From: Noviherbaspirillum denitrificans
GTDB lineage: Bacteria; Pseudomonadota; Gammaproteobacteria; Burkholderiales; Burkholderiaceae_D
Reading direction: 5' to 3'
Assembly: GCF_002211445.1 (NCBI RefSeq)
Contig: NZ_LSTO01000005.1
Location: forward strand, 1 to 55,206
Length of the DNA stretch: 55,206 bases
In this document: piece after piece, positions 24,017 through 31,583 of the stretch
Layout of the letters: each line of letters begins with the position of its first letter
Position numbering within the stretch: the first letter of the stretch is position 1
Made by a program: the position numbers and the translations under genes
Notes under the pieces: generated by a model
Seen by the model: only the letters and a program-made list of their open reading frames with translations
The model's database searches: none
Told to the model about the DNA's origin: nothing

Positions 24017-24928
24017 ATGTTAATGCCGCGAATTTTCAGGGGATCATTGGTCGCTATCTGGCTGGCATGTGCTGTCCCGGCCGGAGGTGCGGAACTCACA
24101 GGCGGATCGGAAGCCGCCGATATGCCAATCAATACGCTGGCTGCAACCGGCGAAACCGGTTCATCACAGCAGCAGCGAAGCTTTCCTTCCGGTGTCTTTT
24201 CACCCAGCTATGGAACGCTTGTGCTGGACGATTTCGTCCATGTCATACGCTCTCCTTCGCAATGGACGGATGAAGAGTGGCGGCATGCGGGCATTGCTGC
24301 TGCCAGCGTGGTCGCAGTGGGCGCACTTCTGGATCGTAGAGCCTATGACCGGTCAGTCCGCATGCGCGCGCGCGAAAACGAACAGCGGGCCAAGAACTTC
24401 GAGCGCATCGGCACCAACGGCACCGTGCTGACAGTGCTTGGCGGCTTTTATATTGCCGGGCGTATGGGCAATGCCGAAAGCATGTACGTGGCGCAAGACG
24501 GATTGGCATCGTCCCTCATTGCGTCCGCAGTGATCACGCCGGCGCTCAAGCTGATCGTTGGCCGGAAGCGTCCCCGGGAGAACGAAGGCACGCTGACCCT
24601 GAGCCCTTTCAGCGACAAGAATTCTTCTTTCCCGTCCGGTCATACCACCCAGGCGTTTGTGCTCGCCTCGACGATTGCCAGCCATTATGACGAGTTGTGG
24701 GTCAAGAGCCTGGTGTATGGATTGGCCACCATGACGGGAGTGGCACGGGCATACCACGGCGCACATTTCACCTCTGACGTGGTGGCCGGGGCTCTGGTCG
24801 GAACCTACGTTGGAAAGTCGGTTGCGGCCTATAACTCTGCACGTCGCACGAACGTCAACTCAACGTTTTCCATCATGCCGACGATCACGTCGGGCACCTT
24901 TGGCATTGCGATGCAAGTGTCGTTCTAA
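24017..24928 (+). CDS. Exported PAP2-family phosphatase
   Basis: Membrane-associated acid phosphatase of the PAP2 superfamily, acting on lipid phosphates or similar substrates in the periplasm. The 303-residue product starts at the ATG at 24017 (site GGGAGAGACG) with a signal peptide ending near PAGGA. Catalytic motifs: KLIVGRKRP, SSFPSGHTT and ARAYHGAHFTSDVVAG, in which the first residue of the third motif is Ala where Ser is usual. The last residues (GIAMQVSF) look like a closing beta strand, so it may be an outer-membrane-linked fusion, as in some large PAP2 proteins. Confidence 0.87.
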   Translation: MLMPRIFRGSLVAIWLACAVPAGGAELTGGSEAADMPINTLAATGETGSSQQQRSFPSGVFSPSYGTLVLDDFVHVIRSPSQWTDEEWRHAGIAAASVVAVGALLDRRAYDRSVRMRARENEQRAKNFERIGTNGTVLTVLGGFYIAGRMGNAESMYVAQDGLASSLIASAVITPALKLIVGRKRPRENEGTLTLSPFSDKNSSFPSGHTTQAFVLASTIASHYDELWVKSLVYGLATMTGVARAYHGAHFTSDVVAGALVGTYVGKSVAAYNSARRTNVNSTFSIMPTITSGTFGIAMQVSF

Positions 24929-25198
24929 CTATCCGAAGTCAACGATGTGATCCACACGTTCACGCAAGATATGCGCTGGCTCATTAGCGTTTGCAAGTTG
25001 AGTCCGACGACCTGTATGGCTGCGCTTGCTACGAAATCATCAGGCAGCGATCCAGACAGTCATGCCCACCATCCGACGGGGGCGGCCGTCGCTACCAGCC
25101 TCCACACGCCGAGCAGCACAAAGACAGCGGCCATCAACTTGCCGAAGGCGATCAGCGCGAGCGGCATCAGGCACAGGAAGGCACTGCGCCGATGATCC
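24929..25198. other. Intergenic region with a hydrophobic minus-strand frame
   Basis: On the minus strand at about 25060-25198 a frame reads into a hydrophobic peptide (FLCLMPLALIAFGKLMAAVF) that ends with a stop at 25060. It has no separate start with a ribosome site. It is probably the broken end of a membrane-protein gene interrupted by the transposase relic beside it. Confidence 0.35.
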
Positions 25199-25434
25199 CG
25201 CCGAGGCATCTTTCCGCGTCGCGTAGCGCGTGCCATGCACGCGTTCGTTCTTGAGGCTGTTGAAGAAGCTTTCCGACGATCTCGCGATTGGACAAGTCCA
25301 GCACGACTGCCAGATACAGCCAGCCCTCGTCGGTCCAGATTTAGGTCATGTCCGCAGTACATGCCGGGTTCGGCGCCGCCGGCAAATGGTGCCTGCTGTC
25401 GGTCGTCGCCTTGAAGCGTCGTACGTGGAATCTT
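25199..25434 (-). pseudogene. IS3-family transposase relic with internal deletion
   Basis: Minus-strand translation gives RRFKATTDSRHHLPAAPN, then ADMT, a stop codon, and IWTDEGWLYLAVVLDL, the start of an IS3 OrfB integrase core. At about 25270 it jumps, in another frame, to ESFFNSLKNERVHGTRYATR, which belongs some 80-100 residues later in the intact protein. The piece therefore has lost the middle of the catalytic core, has a nonsense codon, and has no ends with terminal repeats that I could find. Confidence 0.85.
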
Positions 25435-25522
25435 TTTTCCTGCAGGTACTCAAATAAAGTCAATTAGCAGGTGAGACACGTGCTATTTACGTGAGTATCA
25501 TCATGAATCCGCACGAGGATAA

Positions 25523-28500
25523 ATGACTCCTTCCCCAGCAAATCGGCCTGTGCGGACATTCCTGAACTGGTTAGTTATCGCCTGCCTGCTGCCTGGTGTG
25601 ATTGGCGCTGCGGGTCTATTCATTTACCAATACCAGCAAAGTCGCGCCGAACAGAAAAACAGTATGGTTCTGACGGCACGTGCCCTGGCGCAAGCCGTCG
25701 ACAACGAGTTGCTGAAGGTCCAGGCGATAGCGGAAACCCTTGCCCGTTCTGAATTACTTGCCAAGCGCGAATTCGCTGCGTTTCACGAGCATGCCAGCGA
25801 TGTCTTGGCGGGAGTCGGTGCCGGAAACAATCTGCTTCTTAGTGACGAAGAAAACCATCAGATCCTGAATACTGCCGTCGAATACGGCACACCCTTGCCA
25901 CCTCGTAAAAGCACTGAACAGGTCCGTCGCGTCTTTACTACGGGAAAGCCGGCAATCTCAAACCTGTTCATTGGTTCCGTACTCAAGCGCCCGCTCATCA
26001 GTATTGATGTACCTGTCGTCGTGAATGGCAGGGTTGCGTATGTCTTGGGAATTGCCATGGTGCCGGAGAACTTCAACGCCATCCTGCAAGCGCAAAAGTT
26101 ACCGTCCAACTGGATTTCCGCCGTATTTGACACCAGTGGCACCGTTGCGGCGCGCACGCTTTCGCCAGAGAAGTTCGTTGGCAAAAAGGCAAATGCCACT
26201 TTGTTGAAATCCATGATGGAGTCCGGCGAGGGATCCATCGAATCCACAACATTGGAGGGCATTCCGGTAGTGTCCTTCTATAGTCGAGCGCCCGCCACCA
26301 ATTGGCGGGTCGCCATTGGTATTTCTCGCCAATCCCTTTGGACAGCCCTCGCACATGACCTGACCATGCTGGCGACAGGGGTGATTGCTCTTTTCGCGAT
26401 TGGTGCCGCTTTGGCATGGTTGATGGGCCGGCGTATTGCCCACTCCATCACGGCACTTACCATCCCTGCCAGAGCACTAGGTGAAGGCAATGCGGCTCCG
26501 ATTCCCTCCGTCGAAATCAAGGAAGCGGCTGAAGTGGCCTCGGCAATCCGGCGCGCCGCTGATTTGCTAAAGGCGAAAGATGTGCAGTTAACCGAAGCGC
26601 ATCTCCTTGCAGGTTTCGGCACATGGACATGGGACCTCAGGACCAATGAAGTTGCTTCCTCAGAATCGATGCCCATTATTTGCGGACGCGACATTCCGGC
26701 CTTTCCCGAACAGCGAGGGACGCTGCTGACCGTTGAATCATGGGAACGCATCAATGCTGCCATGCAAGAGGCATTGAAGACCGGACAAGGCTATGACCTG
26801 GAAATACAGGTCAATCATGGTAGCGGTGTTGTCCGCTGGATGAATGCCAAATGTGAGGTGGTCCTCAATGAGCAAAATGAGGTCGTCGCTCTGCGTGGCA
26901 TGCTTCAGGATATCCACGAGCGCAAGCACGCCAACGAACTGCTGCGTCAATCCGAGCAGGAACTTCGGAAATTCAAGTTTTTCAGCGATCACGCCAACGA
27001 TTCGCATCTCCTTCTTGATACCGCCGGACGGGTGCGGTACGCCAATCAGCTGGCATCCGAGCGACTTGGATACAGCGAAGCAGAGTTGCTTCAGATGCAC
27101 ATTTCGGATATCGAGTCCCTGTATGCCGAAGACCGCTTTAAGGAAATATTTGCCCAAAGCAGACAAGGCCGCATTCAGCCTTTCGAAACAACGCACCGGC
27201 GCAAAGATGAATCGGTGTTCCCGGTCGAGGTCACCGCAACAGTCCTGGAACTCCATGGGGAATGGCTGATGTTTGCCACTTCCCGCGACATCACCGAGCG
27301 CAAGCAGGTTGAACAGCGCGTGCGCGACGCCGCGCTTCACGATACCTTGACCGGGCTGCCGAATCGCGCGCTCGTAATGGACTATTGTGAGCGAATGCTT
27401 GCGGCGGCCCAGCGTAATCACGGCCGGGGCGCATTACTGTTTATCGATCTGGACCGGTTTAAGCCGATCAATGACACATACGGGCATGAAACCGGAGACC
27501 GGGTGCTGCAGGAGGTCGGCAAGCGGCTGCGCGACTGCACGCGGCATGAGGACCTGGTTGGGCGCCTTGGCGGGGACGAGTTTGTCATTGTGCTGCCTCA
27601 CATCGACGGTGACCACCGGCGCGCCAGGATCGTTGCTCAGCACGTCGTTGACAGTATTAGCCAGCCATTCCGAATCAATACGCTGGAATTGTCGATATCT
27701 CCTTCCATCGGCATCAGCTACTTCACCGAGCATGCGTCCGATGTCAATACCTTGATTCATACCGCCGATCTGGCCATGTATCAGGCAAAGCAATCCGGGC
27801 GAGCCAATTTTCACATCTATACGCCCGAGCTCGAGCAGCAAGCCAACCAGGCGCATCAACTGGAACTCAGGATGAGAAGGGCGCTTAAGAATGGCGGATT
27901 CAAACTTCTTTACCAGCCGGTCATCGATATCAAGAGTGGAAGACTGGCCGGGGCGGAAGCCTTACTGCGCCTGGAGGACAACGACGATGAACCCATAGGC
28001 CCCAACAGTTTCATTCCCATCGCGGAATCGGCCGGCTTAATCGGGCAACTTGGCGAGTGGGTGGCAGTCGAGGCATGCCGACAGCAAGAGGAATGGATGC
28101 GTCAAGGGCTAAAGGTGACGATGGCAATCAATGTCTCGCCACTGCAGTTACGGCAGCCCGCGTTCGCGGAGAAGCTAGGACGCATCATTACAGACTTGGG
28201 GGCCGATCCATCTTATCTTGAGCTCGAAGTGACCGAGAGTGCGATCATGGAAAACCTCAACGAGGCGATAGAGATTCTGAAAAAAATAAAGTCACTCGGA
28301 GTCAAGGTCGCTCTTGATGATTTCGGTGTCGGCTATTCGAGTTTGAGTAGCCTGACCAACCTGCCGCTAGACAAGCTGAAGGTAGACCAGTCGTTTGTTC
28401 AGCACATTGAGCGTGACCAGGCGAGCCGGGCTGTGACCGAAGCGATTCTTGCGCTCGGCCACAGCCTGAAACTGGATGTGCATGGCGAGGGCATTGAGTC

Positions 28501-28675
28501 GGAAAATGCCCTGCTTTACCTGGAAGAACACGGCTGTAATCAGGCACAGGGATATTGGTTCAGCCGTCCGTTACCACCAAATGAGTTTGTGCGCTGGTAC
28601 CACGAGCAATGGGAGGCCGGAGCAAGTTCCAGCGGCTGGGATCGACTGAAGCGCATGTGGTCCCCAAGAGAATAG
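25523..28675 (+). CDS. Membrane Cache-HAMP-PAS-PAS-GGDEF-EAL protein (c-di-GMP turnover)
   Basis: Bifunctional-looking c-di-GMP enzyme of 1050 residues. Order: membrane helix (14-36), periplasmic Cache-type sensor (about 40-275), second helix (about 281-302), HAMP (302-355), PAS (360-470), PAS (480-600), GGDEF (600-770) with intact GGDEF at 683-687 and an inhibitory RHED site at 674-677, and EAL (785-1030) with EAL at 812-814, VTESAIM, DDFGVGYSS and GEGIES. It is paralogous to the protein at 31584-34337, which lacks the second PAS. The IS relic lies just upstream, so its promoter context may be altered. ATG has a GAGGAT site. Confidence 0.93.
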   Translation: MTPSPANRPVRTFLNWLVIACLLPGVIGAAGLFIYQYQQSRAEQKNSMVLTARALAQAVDNELLKVQAIAETLARSELLAKREFAAFHEHASDVLAGVGAGNNLLLSDEENHQILNTAVEYGTPLPPRKSTEQVRRVFTTGKPAISNLFIGSVLKRPLISIDVPVVVNGRVAYVLGIAMVPENFNAILQAQKLPSNWISAVFDTSGTVAARTLSPEKFVGKKANATLLKSMMESGEGSIESTTLEGIPVVSFYSRAPATNWRVAIGISRQSLWTALAHDLTMLATGVIALFAIGAALAWLMGRRIAHSITALTIPARALGEGNAAPIPSVEIKEAAEVASAIRRAADLLKAKDVQLTEAHLLAGFGTWTWDLRTNEVASSESMPIICGRDIPAFPEQRGTLLTVESWERINAAMQEALKTGQGYDLEIQVNHGSGVVRWMNAKCEVVLNEQNEVVALRGMLQDIHERKHANELLRQSEQELRKFKFFSDHANDSHLLLDTAGRVRYANQLASERLGYSEAELLQMHISDIESLYAEDRFKEIFAQSRQGRIQPFETTHRRKDESVFPVEVTATVLELHGEWLMFATSRDITERKQVEQRVRDAALHDTLTGLPNRALVMDYCERMLAAAQRNHGRGALLFIDLDRFKPINDTYGHETGDRVLQEVGKRLRDCTRHEDLVGRLGGDEFVIVLPHIDGDHRRARIVAQHVVDSISQPFRINTLELSISPSIGISYFTEHASDVNTLIHTADLAMYQAKQSGRANFHIYTPELEQQANQAHQLELRMRRALKNGGFKLLYQPVIDIKSGRLAGAEALLRLEDNDDEPIGPNSFIPIAESAGLIGQLGEWVAVEACRQQEEWMRQGLKVTMAINVSPLQLRQPAFAEKLGRIITDLGADPSYLELEVTESAIMENLNEAIEILKKIKSLGVKVALDDFGVGYSSLSSLTNLPLDKLKVDQSFVQHIERDQASRAVTEAILALGHSLKLDVHGEGIESENALLYLEEHGCNQAQGYWFSRPLPPNEFVRWYHEQWEAGASSSGWDRLKRMWSPRE

Positions 28676-28686
28676 TTACTCAATTC

Positions 28687-28995
28687 CTATCCGCCAGGAT
28701 TCAGTATCACACTGCGCCGCAAAAGCTCGATGAAGCGGTTATGCTGAACCAGGTCACCAGCCACTGCGCCTTGCCAGTGCCTTAAGCCGCTTGCGACCTG
28801 ATCGATCTTTGTGAGCAGCCGGGCGCGCTCTTCCTCGAAAATGTCCTGCAGGTCGTTCACCGTTATGTCTGGTGATACCAGCTGATTCTGTCTACGCTCC
28901 AGTTCGGCAAGAACTGCTTCTGTCCGGCCGAGTTCAAAAAGTAGTGTCTGCTTTAACGATAGCAAACCAGATACATCTCGCCAATTGATAATCAT
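28687..28995 (-). CDS. Hypothetical helical protein
   Basis: A 102-residue, mostly alpha-helical protein (LKQTLLFELGRTEAVLAELE, DIFEEERARLLTKIDQVASG), with an ATG at 28995 preceded by GAGGTGCGAA. It lies antiparallel between two GGDEF-EAL genes. The pattern could be a coiled coil or a small flagellar-chaperone-like protein, but I do not recognise it. Confidence 0.65.
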   Translation of the reverse strand: MIINWRDVSGLLSLKQTLLFELGRTEAVLAELERRQNQLVSPDITVNDLQDIFEEERARLLTKIDQVASGLRHWQGAVAGDLVQHNRFIELLRRSVILNPGG

Positions 28996-29160
28996 TTCGC
29001 ACCTCTTGTGCTATGCAAGGGATGATTGACAACGCCGACGAAAGTTCACGCAGACAGAGTCGTCAAGCCTGAACCGCGATCGATCGAAGTTGTCAAAAAA
29101 ACTTATGGCCTTGTACATTTCTTCCAGTGCACAAGACAGGCTAATAAAGAAAGTGTGGAG

Positions 29161-31263
29161 ATGCCTGCGAATACTGTTCTCGTCATTACTGGTGAAGCCG
29201 CAGATGCAAACTTGATTCGGGCCTCGTTGGCAGCGGCGCGCGACGGCCCGTTTGCTACGGAATGGACACCTGATTTGTCGACAGGACTTTCACGACTGCG
29301 CACGGGAGGTGTCGACATCGTACTGGTCAACCTGTTTCTCCCGGATAGTAGCGGCGCCGAGACCTTCGACGCGTTGTTCAGCTTGGTGCCGTCAACGCCG
29401 ATAATGGTACTGTGCGACGAGGAAAACGAGCCAGCGGCGATCGAAACTGTGCAGCGTGGGGCACAAGGATATCTTTCCAAAGGCTTTTTCCCCAATGCGC
29501 TGATTCCTCAGGCGTTAAGGAGCATCATCCAACGCAAGAAGGTCGAGGAAGCGTTGTACCTCGAAAAGGAGCGCGCGCGCGTGACGCTTGAGTGCATCGG
29601 CGACGGCGTGCTCAGTACCGATGTCTCATGCAAGGTGACCTATCTCAACATGCAGGCGGAACGGATGACGGGATGGGCGCGCGAGGAAGCGCGCGGCCGA
29701 CCGATTGCCGAAGTTCTTAAACTCATCGATGGCGAAACCCGAGAACCGGCGAGAAACCCGGTAGAGTTGGTTATTGCAAACGGGAAAAATATGGCCTTGT
29801 ACGCCAGGTCGGTGCTGGTCCGGCGAGACGGACTAGAAATCCCGGTGGAGGACTCGGCGGCACCGATTTTCGACATGGCCGGTGCAATCACGGGCGCTGT
29901 CGTCACGTTCCGGGACGTATCCGAGACCCGGGCAATGGCCGATAGAATGGCGCACCTTGCGGAACACGATTACCTCACCGGTTTGCCAAACCGTCTCTTG
30001 TTCAACGACCGCCTCGCGCAGGCGACGGCTTATGCAAAGCGCCACCAGACCAAAGTCGCAGTTTTGTTTTTGGACCTCGACAACTTCAAGCATATCAATG
30101 ATTCATTGGGGCATACGATCGGCGACAGGCTGCTCGAATCCGTGTCGAAGCGCCTGGTGGCACAGGTGCGCCAGTCAGATACTGTCAGCCGCTTGGGCGG
30201 AGACGAATTCGTCATCATGATCCTGGAAGAATCGCATACCGAGCATGCGAACATTGCCGCAGAAAAGGTTCTCAGGGCGCTGGCAGAGCCGCATGTTATT
30301 TCGGGGCATGAACTTCATATAACGACAAGTATCGGCATCAGTGTCTATCCCTCCGACGGAGAGGATGTCGAAACACTGATCAAGAATGCCGATACCGCGA
30401 TGTATCACGCGAAAAGGAACGGACGCAACGACTTCCAATTCTTCAACAACGAGATGAATGTCTGGGCAGTTGAGAGGCAAGCAACCGAGGCCGACCTGCG
30501 GAAAGCCATTGATCGGAACGAATTTGTTCTGCATTACCAGCCCAAGATCGACCTTGCGTCGGGACAAGTGACTGGTGCCGAGGCGCTGGTACGGTGGCTC
30601 CACCCACGGCGAGGCGTCGTCTTTCCGGATTCATTTATCCCCGTAGCAGAGGACTCCGGCCTCATCGTGGCGATAGGGCGAATCGTTCTTCGAGGCGCTT
30701 GTCAGCAGGCTAAGACATGGCTGGACCAGGGACTCGGCTCCTTTGTTGTTTCCGTGAACGTCTCGGCATTGGAATTTCGGGACAAGAACTTTATCCGGAG
30801 CACGCGCGAAGCGCTTCAGGAGACCGCGCTGGACCCGTGTTTTCTCCAAATCGAATTGACCGAATCCGTATTAATGCGAAACGTCGATTCCAGCATCCCG
30901 ATTCTTCACGAACTGAAGCAGCTCGGCGTACAGCTCGCCGTCGACGATTTCGGGACCGGCTATTCAAGCCTGAGCTATTTAAGCCGGCTGCCGATTGATG
31001 TCCTGAAGATCGACCAGTCGTTCGTGCAACGGATTTCCTCGAAGAGCGATGACTGCATCATTGCAAGTGCCGTCATCAGCATGGGTGCAAGCCTCAGGCA
31101 AAGGGTCATTGCCGAGGGAGTGGAGACGCAGGAGCAATTAAATTTTCTGAATACGCACCGGTGCAATGAAGGACAGGGTTTCCTCTTCAGCGCCCCGGTG
31201 CCAGCGGAAGAGTTTGGAAGGCTCATCAGGGAATGTGTCGTCACGCCAGCTCGCCCGCAGTAG
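29161..31263 (+). CDS. REC(degenerate)-PAS-GGDEF-EAL protein
   Basis: Soluble c-di-GMP enzyme of 700 residues when started at the ATG at 29161, directly before the receiver. The receiver (5-125) has Asn57 (VLVNLFLPDSSG) where the phosphoacceptor Asp should be. PAS follows (about 135-255), then GGDEF (260-430) with intact GGDEF at 346-350 and RxxD site RQSD at 337-340, and EAL (440-690) with EAL at 474-476, ELTESV, DDFGTGYSS and AEGVE. Both activities may be retained. A longer frame to 29026 exists but adds no domain. It lies between the two paralogous membrane GGDEF-EAL genes. Confidence 0.9.
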   Translation: MPANTVLVITGEAADANLIRASLAAARDGPFATEWTPDLSTGLSRLRTGGVDIVLVNLFLPDSSGAETFDALFSLVPSTPIMVLCDEENEPAAIETVQRGAQGYLSKGFFPNALIPQALRSIIQRKKVEEALYLEKERARVTLECIGDGVLSTDVSCKVTYLNMQAERMTGWAREEARGRPIAEVLKLIDGETREPARNPVELVIANGKNMALYARSVLVRRDGLEIPVEDSAAPIFDMAGAITGAVVTFRDVSETRAMADRMAHLAEHDYLTGLPNRLLFNDRLAQATAYAKRHQTKVAVLFLDLDNFKHINDSLGHTIGDRLLESVSKRLVAQVRQSDTVSRLGGDEFVIMILEESHTEHANIAAEKVLRALAEPHVISGHELHITTSIGISVYPSDGEDVETLIKNADTAMYHAKRNGRNDFQFFNNEMNVWAVERQATEADLRKAIDRNEFVLHYQPKIDLASGQVTGAEALVRWLHPRRGVVFPDSFIPVAEDSGLIVAIGRIVLRGACQQAKTWLDQGLGSFVVSVNVSALEFRDKNFIRSTREALQETALDPCFLQIELTESVLMRNVDSSIPILHELKQLGVQLAVDDFGTGYSSLSYLSRLPIDVLKIDQSFVQRISSKSDDCIIASAVISMGASLRQRVIAEGVETQEQLNFLNTHRCNEGQGFLFSAPVPAEEFGRLIRECVVTPARPQ

Positions 31264-31348
31264 CCGCGCCACTGCATGATGGGACGACTGGAGTGCCAGA
31301 AAGTGTCGTAGCCGCGAAGGCGATAGCAAGATAGCGTGTTACGTTCAT
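31241..31348 (-). CDS. Possible 35-residue exported peptide
   Basis: An ATG at 31348 opens a short frame coding for a signal-peptide-like sequence (MNVTRYLAIAFAATTLSGTP) and ending at 31241, overlapping the 3' end of the opposite GGDEF-EAL gene. It may be the stump of a lost secreted protein. Confidence 0.25.
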   Translation of the reverse strand: MNVTRYLAIAFAATTLSGTPVVPSCSGAATAGELA

Positions 31349-31583
31349 CCGGCCTTTATTGGGTGACATGTGTGAACATTCAGTGTGCCTCGATTGCCGT
31401 AATGAAGCCCGCCTCAATACAGCGAGCAATTAAATGCAAACAGACAAACGAGCCGCTACCGTAGCTTCTATTTGTCGACGGCCTTGGCGGCGGAGCCTGG
31501 GATCCGCATTGGTTACGGCGGCCTGGACGCCGGCCGGCGTTGGCGACAGCGCGCCTGAGGAGCGCGCATAGCAAGTCGCATCA

